From contig NC_081822.1 in NCBI RefSeq assembly GCF_030704535.1, forward strand, positions 11,215,001 through 11,279,000: DNA of 64,000 nt, written 5' to 3'. Position 1 is the first letter of the stretch; each line of letters opens with the position of its first letter. Below are positions 11,901 through 25,900 of the stretch, piece by piece. Below the pieces are notes generated by a model. The model did not search any database. It was not told the origin of the DNA and saw only the letters and a program-made list of their open reading frames with translations. Origin of the DNA: Vitis vinifera (lineage: Eukaryota; Streptophyta; Magnoliopsida; Vitales; Vitaceae). The position numbers and the translations under genes are program-made.

Positions 11901-11907
11901 TATAAAA
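11901..11907 (+). promoter_or_regulatory. TATA box of U1 snRNA gene
   Basis: TATAAAAA begins 31 bp upstream of the U1 5' end, the normal plant snRNA position. Confidence 0.85.
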
Positions 11908-11931
11908 AAGGGACACGATGTTATGGAAAAC

Positions 11932-12093
11932 ATACTTACCTGGACGGGGTCTATGGTCGATCATGAAGGATCATGGCCTAGGTAGGCGGTCTCCATTGCA
12001 CTCAGGAGATGCGCCAGCCTAACATCTCCCCAAGTGGGAGAGTGTACGTCATAATTTGTGACAGCGGGGGCCTGCGTTCGCGCGGCCCCTACA
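11932..12093 (+). ncRNA. U1: U1 spliceosomal snRNA
   Basis: The RNA opens with ATACTTACCTG, the segment that pairs with 5' splice sites. The stem-loop I loop contains GATCATGAAGG, which binds U1-70K. The stem-loop II loop is CATTGCACTCAGG, the U1A site. A stem-loop III pair is CTCCCC..GGGAG, the Sm site is ATAATTTGTG (12050-12059), and the final stem-loop reads GGGGGCCTGCGTTCGCGCGGCCCC. The length of about 162 nt matches plant U1. With an intact USE, TATA and 3' box it looks like an expressed gene rather than a retro-pseudogene. It lies head to head with the PPR gene. Confidence 0.95.
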
Positions 12094-12104
12094 ACCAAGT
12101 TCAA
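12092..12104 (+). terminator. snRNA 3' box
   Basis: CAACCAAGTTCAA fits the plant snRNA 3'-end signal CA(N)3-10AGTNNAA, with a four-base spacer. It touches the inferred RNA 3' end, so the exact end of the mature RNA is uncertain by a few bases. Confidence 0.75.
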
Positions 12105-13199
12105 AATTTTTGCATCCTCGGTCGTTATGGGATAGAGGATGCTTAAAAGCCTATAATAATTATTTTCAAAATTTGTTCGAAGGTAGTTTTAGGAAAACGT
12201 AACATATTTTTAAATAAATTTTAAAATGATTTTTATATTTTATTTTATATGCTATTTATTATTTTTTAAAATAAATGAAAATAAAAAATGGTTGGAAAAC
12301 ATTTGTATAGATGGTTGTAAAAAATATTTTTTTTTTATAGAAAATAAAAAATTGTTTTAAAAAACAGTTATAAAAAGGTTTTAACTCTCAACAAAAAAAT
12401 AAAAAATAAAAATGGTTATGACATATAAGAAATGTGTATACACTAAAATGATAGAGATATAATTTGAGTTCATTTTTTTAATTATTAATTTATTATAAAA
12501 CCTTAACTATGAATAATTTACGGTGGCTCATGCAATAGTATATAATGCTTAAAAAAAAATCATATTAGGAAATATCATCTTTAAAATTCATTTTACATGC
12601 ATCAAAACATATTTAAAGTGAAATGATCGATTTCCAACAAGAAGGTCCATTTTTGTCCCATTTTCACATTCTTTAATAAATGATGGTAACCTCAAATTTT
12701 CAAGTGACAAAAGTTTAATGAAAGAAACTTTGAATAAATTATATATAAATGGAAATTTAGGACTTCGATATTTTTCTTTTTAATTTTGTCACTTTTTAAA
12801 GATAAGTTTGTTGTTTTTATTTTATGTTTTTCTTTTTTCCCTTTTCAAATTACCTTAATTTTGTGTAAGTTGGATGAACAAGGGATATATTATAAATTAA
12901 TAAAATTATCATAAAAAAATCATATATGACTAAAATAAGGTTTGTTTTTATTCATTTTTTCCCTCTTATTTCTATAGAAAATTTATATTTACTCAAAAAC
13001 ATGTTGAAAACCAAATAACATTGAGTAAACCAATTGCGTAAATTGTGGCTTATTTTTTCTTTGGAGATTATACAATATATATGGTTGGTTCGAGATAACT
13101 TTTTATTTTTAGTTTTAGTTTTAGTTGAAGTTGAAGTTGAAGCCAAAGCTACAATTTTTCAAAAGCAATATTGGCATTATATAAGTCCCACAATATCAA
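12105..13199. other. AT-rich intergenic DNA
   Basis: No coding frame of interest. Poly(T), poly(A) and short A/T-rich repeats dominate. A short tandem of AGTTTT/GTTGAAGTT words lies near 13110-13145. Confidence 0.5.
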
Positions 13200-15200
13200 T
13201 GTCCTATTAAGCAAATGACCGAACTAATAAAAGTCTTTTAAGTTTTTCACAAGTTGACATAGGAATGGGACGTGGCTTTGACATGCATCACTATAGTGTT
13301 TCTCGAGGATGACATATCCACCAATGCTTTTATCTAAGGCAAATTTACATCTATTCCTCACTAGTTTTCTACACAAAATACACATTTCTTAAGGTTTAAC
13401 TTCATCCATATTTGATAATGACATTAAAACTTACTTTCAAATCAATGCATTGTGACCTTTCGTTGGTTTTCACAAACATGTTATTAATGTGTACTTCCAT
13501 TTCCCTAATAACTTAGAAAACATTTGAGGAACCATCCACTTATAAGTTGAACCCACATTTCTCAACCCAAAAGCCATAACCAAATAACATAATATCCCCT
13601 TTCTAGTAATAAAAGAATTTTCCACTTCTTTTGGTTCCATCTTAATCTAGTTGTACCCAAAGTATGCATACATAAAAAATAATTGATAGCAACCAACTAT
13701 TGTATGCAATAACTTATCAACACAAGGTAAAGAAGAACAATCCTTATGGTATACTTTAGTTAGATTCATATAATGTAAGCTAACTCACCACTTCCCATTC
13801 TTTTTTAAGACTATAACAGTGTTGGCCAAGTATATTAAGTATTGCACTTCCCTTACAAATCATGCTTCTAAGATTTTTAACACTTTTGGATTCACTCTTT
13901 GCCTTTTCTTAAGGGTAGACTTCTTTATTCTTTGTTCTACTAGAGTAAATTACAAATCTACATTGAGACAATGAACCACTAACTTTAGGTCTATTCCATT
14001 TATATCTTTAACATTCTAAGTGAATACAAATTGAGAAGCTTTAATAAAGTGACCAAATCCTTTTCTTTTGACATCAAAATTTTTCCCATGATAAACCTCT
14101 TTTCTTAAGGGATAATCTACTAAGCTTATTTGTTCAATATTCTCTAGGACTAAGAAAGAATCTCTATCCTTTTTACCACTTAATAGCAATTATTATAACT
14201 CTTATGTCCTAATACTTATCCTTTTAAAAACACCCTTCAATACTACACAACTTCTTATGCTTAGTTGACCATTGAAATCTCTGTTACACTATAGGGAACA
14301 TCATCTTCTCATGGCAAGTAAAGGGTACAAACTTCATTTTAGGTGTCCAAATCTTACCCAAAATTATGTTGTAAGGTGAAGGCACATCCACCACAAAAAC
14401 CTTTAACATAACTATCACAAGCCCTACATTAACAGACAAAGTCATTACCCTTTATTAGAACAGATTCTCCATTAAGTCCTACTAGTAAACTATTGCTTGT
14501 GACTATCTAGCTTATAGGAATTCCTAGTCTTTATTAAGCAGTAAGGAATAAAATATCGGTTGAGCTCCTTAAATTGATCAACATCCTTTGAACTTTACAA
14601 TTTGCTATCAACAAATTGACCATCAAAGCATCATTGTCAATGTGAGTAGCTTCCTCCTTTTGAGTTTTCTTAAATACAAAATCCCTATGACCAAGTTAAC
14701 AGATAATGACAATGCAAATTTTGATCCCAACTTGATTAACTTGTTCTATATTAACTATCTGAATCCTTTGGTTGCCTCCATGTATATCATAAATGAGTCG
14801 TCTTAAGTTCTAGTTTAATGTTTTCTCTCATAACTTTTCTAACTTGTGAGTTTCTTAAATCACTCCTCCTTTCTTAGGTAGAAATTAGCATAGTTCTTAT
14901 TTCTTTAAATGTATCTTATCAATGCTCATTAAATTCCCATACCCTTCAATGGTATAACCATCCACTCTATGATAAACATAATATTTGTTTCTATTTTATT
15001 TAATAGAGTCCTCCTCAAGCTATGACAATCAATGTTAGTCAATGAAAATCTTAAAACTGACATAATTTTTAGAAAACCTTGGACCAATGGGTGTTCAATT
15101 TGAAAAACGTTATTTCTATGGTTCCATTGGATGGCTTGAGTTTGTTGTTGCTTATTGGTGATTTCTTAAAGTGAGGCCAGTTACTTGGCTGATTCAAATC
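13200..15200 (-). mobile_element. Degenerate Ty3/gypsy-type retrotransposon remnant
   Basis: The clear part is a reverse-transcriptase segment on the minus strand at about 13430-13830. It shows FGYN, then a stop, then IKMEPKEVENSFITRKG and the CYLVMAFGLRN strand typical of Ty3/gypsy RT. Stops and frame breaks occur throughout. The stretch up to about 15.2 kb has the same base composition and should be the upstream gag/protease part, but I cannot assign domains there. No LTRs were identified, so the outer limits are approximate. Confidence 0.55.
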
Positions 15201-15265
15201 ATACTCATGGTACTACTTTTTACACTCATCACTTGTGGCCACAATAACCTTGGGTATTATGCAAC

Positions 15266-15550
15266 TAAGGTGGTGTTTATTTTTTTGACTTTTTGCTAAA
15301 AACCATTTAGTTTTAGAATTTAGGTTGTTTGTTTTTTTACTTTTTCATGACTTATTATAAACTTTTTACTAAATAGAAAAAGCCAAAATATGTGGCTTTT
15401 TCTAAATAGAAAAAATAACACCATGGTTTTTTTTTACCTTTTAATACTTAATAGAAATAAAATATTACAAAAACAAACAACTTAATATTTAATACTATTA
15501 AGTATTAAGGTTCTATTTAGAATTAAGTAAAAAAACAAACACCACCTAAG
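15266..15550. mobile_element. MITE with GGTGGTGTTT terminal inverted repeats
   Basis: The left end begins AAGGTGGTGTTTATTTTTTT and the right end is its near-perfect inverse (AAAAAAACAAACACCACCTT with one change). They are about 280 bp apart and enclose AT-rich, non-coding DNA. This is the structure of a small non-autonomous DNA transposon. I could not settle the target-site duplication, so the superfamily is open. A matching single end occurs at about 55421. Confidence 0.7.
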
Positions 15551-17228
15551 TCTTTTTTAAGATTCACATATTTATAGGCTCTAGAAAATGATTCTTACAT
15601 ATTAGTTAATCTTTTTTTTTTTTTTCTATGTAAAGACCTATATATATATAAGGAGTTTAGGATAGGGTAAAAAGACCACACTACCCTTAATATACTAGTT
15701 TTAGCTATGACGCTCATAATGCACCCAAAACCACATGGCACACTCCAATATTCCAATCGCTTAATAAAATAATTGTACATGCAAATTGAATACCTCAAGT
15801 CAAGATCACTATGACTCAAAATAAACCAGCATAATTTATTTTTTTCAAAATATTCTATAATTAATCTTCACTCCGCTAAAGAAGATAAATTGCATTATGG
15901 TACTCTATGATTATTATAAAATAAAATACTTGATTCCTTGACCTACTATACCATTGCAAAAGGGTCCTCAAAAACTAATATCCATAATCCAATTGGAAAT
16001 TGCTATAAACCATTTGAATAATATCTTTATTTCTTAAGTTACAAATTTACTTTAACTATATGATCAATTAATATATTTATATCCACAAGGAAAAATATCA
16101 AATTCTAGTTTAGTGGCGTTACCATAGTCATGGATTAATTTTCATTATTAATCTTAATATTACTCAAAGGGATATTATTGTCTCTTATAGGAAGATACAC
16201 AATATCCATATTGAAGTCATATTTTGTTTAATGTTGAATTATTAGTCACCCGATTTAGCAAGAACATATAATCACTTTAAGATCTCACTTATTTATAAAA
16301 TTAAAACGATTATTAATTCAAACATTAGTTTAGTATTTTTTTTTCAAGATTAAGAACATATTCAACATTGTAGCTTCCAGAACTTACGTATTCATTTGAT
16401 AACATTAAATGATACGTATTTCAATAGGTCATATTCAATGTATAACACAAATAGACTAGTACATTCGATCATCTCATAATCTAATTCTAATCATTTCGAT
16501 GAGTCATTCTCCTAAAAAAGAATTGGATATATTACAACTTTTACTAAATTGTCAAAATTCATGAACAATTTATAAATAACTTATCAAGTCTTACGGATGT
16601 TAAAGTTTGTACCTTGTATATATCCTCCATATACCTAAATCATGTTCAATGTACTTGATTAAAAAAAAAACTTATAAAATCAATGTTCAATTAAATTGTT
16701 TATTCCTAAAATGTGTGCAAAAATAAATCGAAGTGATATAATTATTTACAATATTTATTTAAAAAATTCTACTTTCCAAGGCTAACCCATTGAACGAAAA
16801 ATCCATATCCCTCATCTACCATGAGAAGCACATATATTATTATTGTATTATTGTTACTACATTTGAAATTGTAGCTCTAGCACAAACACATAGGCCCAAA
16901 GGCAATCGAATTGAATGCTTTTGGTACTGTGGAAGGCTGGGTAGGTCTGGACTTTGGAGACCCATTAATAGTTGTTTCGGATAAGATACCAAAAAACGGA
17001 ACGTACTAGATGTGGTATTGAGCTCACAAGTCACCATTCACGAATCTCTAAGTCCAAGACGCATGTGAATCAGAAATTCAACCACCTCAACCCCGTTAAT
17101 ATCCGCTATTCCACTTTCAGACTGCGCTCTCTACCCAGTACACTCACCCCTCGTCACCTAAAGACCATGGCCCCCCGCACAATCTCGGATTAAGTACCCC
17201 ACACTTTGGTCCCACGGTCCCACCCCAC

Positions 17229-17259
<31 letters not shown>

Positions 17260-19980
17260 ATTAAATTTTACTTGTACTAACTGTCATAAATTATTTTCTT
17301 AGTACCATTTTAACAGGTATTTATTGGGAAATTGGTTGAAAATTGGCATAAGTGAAAAAGCCCACATCGAGGAAACAGAAGAGCTCGACCGACGTAAACG
17401 GAACGGAGATCTAGCTGCGGAGGGACGGATTTAAATGATACAGCACACAGCACGAAACGTAACAATCGGCGGATGAACGGTGTCTACTTCCTTCACATTG
17501 AATGAGACATCTGGGATTTGATATGAATAAATTAATGATGCATCATGTGCTATCTACTTCTTACTCCCTTTGTTTTTTATCTCTAATCCACCCTGCTGTT
17601 AAATGAAGACAAAAATTAAAGTTCATTACCAACCAATTAAAAACCATTAATAACAGCACCGACACCCCTTCTCAACTCAGATCTCATCCTCCACTCATTT
17701 CTTAATCCAAGTCAGTCCTCTTACTTGTCTTCTAAAGTTGATAGACTTCAATTATTTTGTGATTGTGATGGCGGATGGGTGATAAGGGAAAGAAAATGTA
17801 GGATAACAACAAGCATTAGTTGAGGGAGGACTCGAGCCCAATCACACCACCCATTTTTTTTCTTTTTTTCTTTTTTTAACTTTTTAAATTTAAGTGAAAG
17901 TGGAGTATGAATAAAGTACACCTACCTTGGCGGTGCTTCTTTCCGACCACCTCCAATCGTATTAGCTAACAAAAAGGAGTGTGGTCAGTTGTGGTTGTGT
18001 TTGTATTATGCTCCTAATTAGTATTGAGGATGCCTTAACTTCGAAGGTAGGATTGTAAGCAGTGGACTACTGTCAATGAATTCACATGATACGAGTAGGC
18101 CCGGTGTTTTTGGGTTGGGCTCTGACTATTTTTTTTTAAAAAATAAAATAAATAAAAATAAATAAAAAGCGCTTCACATGGACATAGCTCTAGACCCATT
18201 CTTCAATATTTTTCGTGTCATTCTGGAAATGGCTGAATCCTCAGTCCTAAGTGGATCCGCTGGTCACGTGACGTACATGACCACTTTGATTCTTACAAAG
18301 AGAATTCATAATTTCTGTGACTCGCTTATCGAGATCGAAGGCCCCCCCGTGATCGAGTTCATACCATCAGTTGCACAAGTTCTCTTCCATGGCCGATGAA
18401 ACGCAGGGGGGTCGAGGTAAAATGTTAAATGATGAGTGAACCGGACGCTAAGAGACAAAATGATAATGATTCATGAGAAAAAGGAAAATGGTTTAGAAAA
18501 TATGGTGGAGAGTGGAGGCCAGAGAATAAATCAAAATTTTAATAGGAAGAGGAATCACATGGGAGCAGGCCCATCGCCCATACGGAGTAGACTTTTGTGC
18601 GGCAAAGAGGGGACACCAAGGATACCATTTGTCACCATGCCAATCATAGAGAAGGTCGTTGTCGATGATAAGGTGTGGGCCTTTTCCTCTTTTTAATTTT
18701 ATTTTTACTCTGAGGAAATCTCAGTGAAATTAGAAATGCAGAAAATATTCAAAATAAGATTTATGGTTTAAGACTTAAGAGTGAGCATGGTCAAAGGTAG
18801 GCCAGCTTGGTTAAGGATTGTGCCACCCTAGAAGTATTTACCAAGGCTGCATTGGTTGTGGCTTTCCAACTCATTCTATAATCATGACGCTTTCATTGTC
18901 ACCTTGTCCTCAAGAATTTGGAGTGTACCCCATATATATTCTTCTACCACTTCTGAAGATGATAAAGTTTAAAAACTGTCATTCTTAAATCTAAAATGCT
19001 AAGCTTTTGATAGTGGGAAAGAAAAATAATGATTTTATTTTAAAAAATTATTATATTTGTTGATAAAAGTTGATTTAATAACTTAAAATATTTTTAAAAA
19101 ATAATTTTTTACTCATAATTTTTTTTAATTATTCTTTATATTTTTATAATTATTTTTTAAAATAGTTTCAAAACATAAGAGTAAATAAAAAATATTTTTT
19201 ATTCATAAGTTGTCAAATATTTTTTTTTTAAACCGTGTAAATATTATTTGTTCTAAACCTAAAAGATTCTTATGGTTTGTATCTTATGAGATCATGAAAT
19301 CAAATAGATAAACACTTTTTAAAGAATCAAACAAACTCGAAAATCAACTATGATATCACAAATTGTATAAATATTATTCGTTTTAGAGTTAACGACACTC
19401 TCACGATTTTAAAAACACATTTATAGGATTAAAAATGACCTATACTTATATAATACGGGAAAATTTCTCCTTCAATGTAGCATATCACATTTATAAAAGC
19501 AAAAAATTAAATAAATAAAAAATCCAAATGGGAAGAGGAGAAATTTTTTTTGAAAGAATTGGAGGGAGAGGTATAGTTCCAAAATTCCAATAGCTTTTTC
19601 TTTAGTCAAAAAGCTAAAAAGAGAATTTGAAAATTTAATTTACTGGTGGTAGCAGAAATAAAAGCTTTTTTGGGGGTGAAGGAGTAATTACAGGCTTTTG
19701 TTAGCTATCTGCCAAATTACAAGAGGCTGTGGTAAATTATTTTATTTTATTTTATTTTATTTTCTCTATCTTCATTCAGAAGTCGGTCTTCTTTAGCTGT
19801 ATGAAGCAGTTCATATATGGTTGGCCACTTCTGTTATTATAAGAATCCAAGAGCAATGCTTGCTTTTTCTTCAGAGCTGTAAATCACATACTCACAGCTC
19901 CTTCTCTCGCTTTCTCCATACATTTCGGTTCAGTCATCTTGTTCCAAGTTAAAAACACCTAGAGAGAAAGTAGAGGAGAA
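15551..19980. other. Intergenic DNA and upstream region of the beta-galactosidase gene
   Basis: No protein family recognised in any frame. Contains a 22-base poly(T) near 17230-17252, more GC-rich non-coding DNA at about 16880-17220 and 18170-18690, and a (TTTTA)n run at about 19739-19762. The last 150 bases are the likely promoter and 5' UTR of the plus-strand gene that starts at 19981. Confidence 0.5.
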
Positions 19981-22900
19981 ATGGAGACTAGCTCAGTCTC
20001 CAAGCTGTTCATCTTCTTCTTCGTGCCATTGATGTTTCTGCATTCTCAGCTGATCCAATGTAGCGTTACCTACGATAAGAAGGCCATTGTCATCAATGGG
20101 CAAAGGAGAATCCTCATCTCCGGCTCTATACACTACCCCAGAAGCACCCCTGATGTACTTCCCCTTCTTTAGTTTTTTTCCCTGTAAATTTGCGGATATT
20201 TTTGTGGATTTTTGTGATATTTTCATGTTGTTCTGAAATGGGTTTGTTGTAGATGTGGGAAGATCTTATACGGAAGGCTAAAGATGGAGGCTTAGATGTC
20301 ATCGACACCTATATTTTCTGGAATGTTCATGAGCCTTCTCCTGGGAATGTAGTGTTTCAGATCTCCATTTCCTCTTCTTGATACTACAATGCACGCTGCT
20401 CACTTTTTGTTGTTTAACTCTAGATTATCAGATTTTAAGCTTGTTCTTTCTTGTGGCTTAATTTCAGTATAATTTTGAGGGGAGATACGATCTGGTACGG
20501 TTCATTAAGACTGTGCAGAAAGTAGGGCTCTATGTTCATCTCCGGATTGGACCCTATGTTTGTGCAGAATGGAACTTCGGGTACTAGCTTTAACATTTTT
20601 TTTTTTTTTTTGGTGCAGAGTAAATTGCTTGATACGACATGGGTTTTTGTTCATTTGGGATGTTTTTTGTTCTGTTTTTCATATAATCAATGCTTAGTTT
20701 GAACCTCTCTTTGGTGCAGGGGATTTCCTGTTTGGTTGAAGTTTGTTCCTGGTATCAGCTTCAGAACAAATAATGAACCTTTCAAGGTATCTACCTTTTT
20801 CTCAATTCCTGAAATTATGCAGACTCTGTACTTAAACAGGAGGAAAAAAAGAAAAAAAGAAAATTGAAGAGGCAAATAATGGGGAATAACATGACTAATG
20901 GAGAATTTTACCTTCAAAGCATTTTCCTTTTCTAGAATAAATATTACTCTTTAACTTTCCTTCCTTTTTCATTCTCATTTCTCCCTTTTTGAAGATGGCA
21001 ATGCAAGGGTTCACTCAGAAGATTGTCCACATGATGAAGAGTGAAAACCTGTTTGCATCACAGGGTGGGCCCATCATCCTTTCTCAGGTATGAATTGTTG
21101 GTATTTGGCTTTGTTTTCTCTCATTTGAATTATTATGCCTTTGAACTCAAATGTCATCTTCCTAAAGCAAATGCTTCAAGGATGATTTGGGCATTCAATG
21201 TGTTAGCTGCCCTCTACTTTTCAACTAACCAGCAAAACCTTTTTTTTTTTTCCCATTTAATTTGTTTGTGTAGATTGAGAATGAGTACGGACCAGAGAGT
21301 AGGGAATTAGGAGCTGCTGGTCATGCATACATCAACTGGGCTGCAAAAATGGCTGTTGGATTGGACACAGGAGTCCCATGGGTGATGTGCAAAGAAGATG
21401 ATGCCCCAGATCCTGTGGTAAAAGATCTCATTCTCTTTGCTCACAGTACCTATCACATTTGCTTTTCATTTATTTTTTAATATCGTAGAAGATAATGGGC
21501 CTTCTATATTCTTTTCACTGCTTTTATGGTACTTCCTTGTTGGGATCCTGTAGTTGTCCAGTGTTTATCTTAAAGTTGACTATTTGTAAAAAATTTCATG
21601 CTATCAAAAAATATTTCCTGAATTTCTAACCAAATTCCAACAATTTTCAGTTGACAGATTTACCTCCAATTATTGTAAATTCTAAACTCTTGCTCCAAAT
21701 CTATTTAACAGATAAATGCATGTAATGGCTTTTACTGTGATGCTTTCTCTCCAAACAAACCTTACAAGCCCAGAATATGGACAGAGGCTTGGAGTGGCTG
21801 GTAACATTATCTTTCAAATGATTGTGCAAGATGCAAATTTATTTCTTTCATTCATTCATGTCTATTCAATTTTTTCCTGTTGTGAGAAGGTTTACAGAGT
21901 TTGGTGGCACAATTCACCGGCGACCAGTTCAAGATTTGGCATTTGGGGTTGCTCGTTTCATACAAAATGGTGGCTCATTTGTTAATTACTATATGGTCAG
22001 TTACCTTGTATGATATTGAAAGCTATAACCTGCAAGAGTTTATGCAAGTACAGTTGAGTTCTTATGCTTGTTGCTTGTGGCAGTACCATGGAGGAACCAA
22101 TTTTGGACGCTCTGCTGGAGGCCCTTTCATTACAACCAGTTATGATTATGATGCTCCAATTGATGAATATGGTGAGACATCTAAGCCTGTACAACAATGA
22201 AATTCTTCTGATATTTAGAAAGTTATGGAGTGTACACAGTTGCAAGCATGCCTAACCATAGGTTATCAGTCATGAATTTCGCGTATGTTTTGCAAGATTT
22301 CTGAATTAGACCTGATAATTCTTGAATGCCAATAATTTTCTTCTGACATTGATATGTTTCCCTAAACTCAAATTTTTTTCTTGTATTATTCCAAAAATAG
22401 TAGTAAATTTGCTTTTAAGACTGAATTTTTTTGTGTATTATCAAGTTACCTGGCATTATGGTTATGTTAGTTAAAACTTTAGACTCTTACATATGTAACT
22501 TACGACATCTCTGTATTTAGGTTTGATCAGACAACCAAAATATGGTCATTTGAAGGAGCTCCATAAAGCAATTAAGTTATGTGAACACGCTGTAGTTTCT
22601 GCGGACCCTACTGTTATCTCATTGGGAAGCTATCAACAGGTCTAACTTTTCTGATCAGAGCCTTATTTTCTTCTGTCAATTGGGTTAATTTGATAACAAA
22701 TCAATCTTCCTATACAGATGGTTAACTTGATTGTTATCATTTTCCAGGCCCATGTATTCTCTTCAGGGCGAGGCAACTGTGCAGCTTTTCTCTCCAACTA
22801 CAATCCCAAGTCATCTGCAAGGGTGATTTTCAATAATGTGCACTATGATTTGCCGGCTTGGTCCATTAGCATCCTTCCTGATTGCAGAACCGTAGTCTTT

Positions 22901-25900
22901 AATACTGCAAGAGTAAGTAAAGTTCTAGTAGGTCCCTTTGCTGCTTCACTCTTTGTCCTGGAGCCTGGGTTGTATCCCCACAATTACTTTTTTTTTTTTT
23001 TTTTCATTATTTTTTTTTCAAATCATTGAATAAACTAATCACAGACGACCATATCAGTATGCTGTTGGATAGTATACATCTTTTGTTACTTTCTCTTGCA
23101 CTGTAAATTTAGCTAAGTTCTTATACTATTGTCCTGTGCTCATCTAGGTTGGAGTTCAAACTTCACATATGCGAATGTTTCCAACCAACTCTAAGTTGCA
23201 CTCTTGGGAAACTTATGGTGAAGACATTTCTTCTCTGGGGAGCAGTGGAACAATGACTGCTGGCGGACTCCTGGAGCAGATAAATATCACCAGAGATTCC
23301 ACTGACTATCTGTGGTACATGACCAGGTGAGCTTGGATTATGTTATTCTGGAATGCTTATCTCCTCATTTTTCTTATTGCACTTCAATGCAGCTTAAATA
23401 TGCCATATTTTATCAGCTATTTGCTTAGAAAATTACATTTTCTTGAACAAATAAAACCAGAGGTGTCCCTAGAAATTGTCTCAGGTTGGAAACTTATTTG
23501 TTTGCACATAAATTTTATTGGAATATTGCCTTATTTTGTTCAAAGATGCCATCCAGCTCTTGCTTCCATTGTGTTGTCTTTTGTCCAAGAAGAGGCTGAG
23601 TTACTAAGTGATGATTATCAATATTTAGGGATAACATCCCTAGTTCAGACAAGTGAAGAAAATCATTTCTCTAAACTCTCTACTACCATAGATGTGGATT
23701 AGATGGGCTCCATTAGGAGTTTAGAGGGGCAAGAGACAGGTGACATTCAAAATGGTAAAACCTGCCTGGGACTTGTAAATAAATATTCAAGGTGGTCCCT
23801 CTCTAGCCTCCTTTTGCCCACTGCCACTGGTAAGTAAGCATGGTTTACTGTTGTCTTTCAAGAGAAAATTATCATAGTTTACTGCTAAGAGCTGTGGGCA
23901 CAATCAAATCCTAGACACATCTGTTTTCAAACCAAACAGATTATTCACGGTACAGGTATCTTCCTTTTTGGTGTTGTAGTCATGAATTTTCTGAATTGTA
24001 TTTTATTTCAGTGTCAACATTGACTCATCGGAATCATTTCTACGAAGAGGTCAAACTCCAACCCTCACTGTGCAATCTAAAGGCCACGCTGTTCATGTCT
24101 TTATCAATGGACAGTATTCAGGTGTGTTACTAAATTATGTTTTCCTATAGAAGATGACATGGAATGGGTGCATGTTTTGCGAGTTCATCTGCAGAATGAA
24201 GCTTGTTGTCTTTCTTATGTCACAAAATGATTTTCATGATTTCTAGAACTTTTTATTGAGAATTATCTTCTAATTGCAGGATCAGCATACGGAACCAGGG
24301 AGAACAGGAAATTCACATATACCGGAGCAGCCAATCTACATGCAGGAACAAATAGAATTGCCCTGCTTAGCATAGCTGTTGGACTACCGGTTAGTTCTGT
24401 TTCCACCATGCAGCACCTGAATGCTAGTGTAGTTGCCATAACTTTCATGAAAACACAACTTGCAGGGGCCATTGCCTGACTCTTTGGTTTCATCAGACTG
24501 GGCAACCAGAAGCCAAACCTAAGCCAAGTCAATTGAATCATTTAAAAATTTATGCTTTAAATGATGTAACAAAAATATTGTTTCAGTTACTGACTGAAAA
24601 TTCTTGTATTATTGTTCAAGAATGTTGGATTGCATTTTGAGACATGGAAGACAGGAATCCTAGGTCCAGTTTTGCTTCATGGTATTGACCAAGGAAAGAG
24701 GGATTTATCATGGCAGAAGTGGTCTTACCAGGTCTGGAAAAAAAAAAAAAAAGTTGTTGTAGATTGTATATTTGTACAAGTTGTTGGTTTTGTCTGTTAT
24801 ATGTCTCACTGCATCTTTTCTTAAACAGGTTGGCCTGAAAGGAGAGGCAATGAATCTGGTCTCCCCAAATGGAGTCTCAGCAGTTGAGTGGGTTCGAGGG
24901 TCACTTGCTGCCCAAGGTCAGCAGCCTTTAAAATGGTATAAGGTAAGAATAGAAGTGGGCAATGGATTCAGTAGCAGAATCAGAGTTTAATTGGTTCAGG
25001 CATTTATGTTATTTGTCAACTGGAAACTTGTAGGCTTATTTCAATGCACCTGAAGGAGATGAGCCATTGGCTTTGGACATGCGGAGCATGGGAAAGGGTC
25101 AAGTTTGGATCAATGGGCAGAGCATTGGAAGATATTGGATGGCTTACGCAAAAGGTGACTGCAATGTTTGTAGCTACTCTGGAACATACCGACCCCCAAA
25201 GTGTCAGCATGGTTGCGGTCATCCAACCCAAAGATGGTAATAAACTAACTTCTCAACATCAGCCTTTGGTCTTCAGATCAAACCCACCAAAATGAAGCTG
25301 GGATAAGAATATAGAACAGGCTTGATCTATCAAACATTTTGTACTTGTAGCTTGTTTATTTAACTTTTGGAATTTTCAGGTATCATGTTCCAAGGTCTTG
25401 GTTGAAGCCAACACAAAATTTGTTGATAATTTTTGAAGAACTTGGTGGTGATGCATCAAAGATAGCTCTTATGAAGAGAGCAATGAAGAGTGTTTGTGCC
25501 GATGCTAATGAACACCACCCAACTCTAGAGAATTGGCATACTGAAAGCCCTAGCGAATCAGAAGAACTTCATGAGGCCAGTGTGCACCTGCAATGTGCCC
25601 CAGGGCAGTCCATATCAACCATTATGTTTGCAAGTTTTGGAACTCCTTCTGGAACCTGTGGAAGTTTCCAGAAAGGAACCTGCCATGCACCAAACTCTCA
25701 AGCCATCTTAGAGAAGGTACTTATTCCCAACTTCAACCAGTTCTATACATATGCATACTTGCATTATCGAAAACTTAAATTGTGAATTCATGCATGAAAA
25801 AATTTGTACTAATGTATATCTTTCAAATCATTATGTTGCAGAATTGCATAGGGCAAGAGAAATGCTCGGTCCCCATATCCAACAGTTACTTTGGGGCTGA

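Noticed and set aside
11650-11964. 104-codon minus-strand frame over the PPR-U1 gap
   Set aside because: It overlaps the U1 promoter and RNA and has no recognisable domain; it is a chance frame.
24263-24541. 92-codon minus-strand frame in the beta-galactosidase gene
   Set aside because: It is the antisense shadow of exon 14 and nearby intron.
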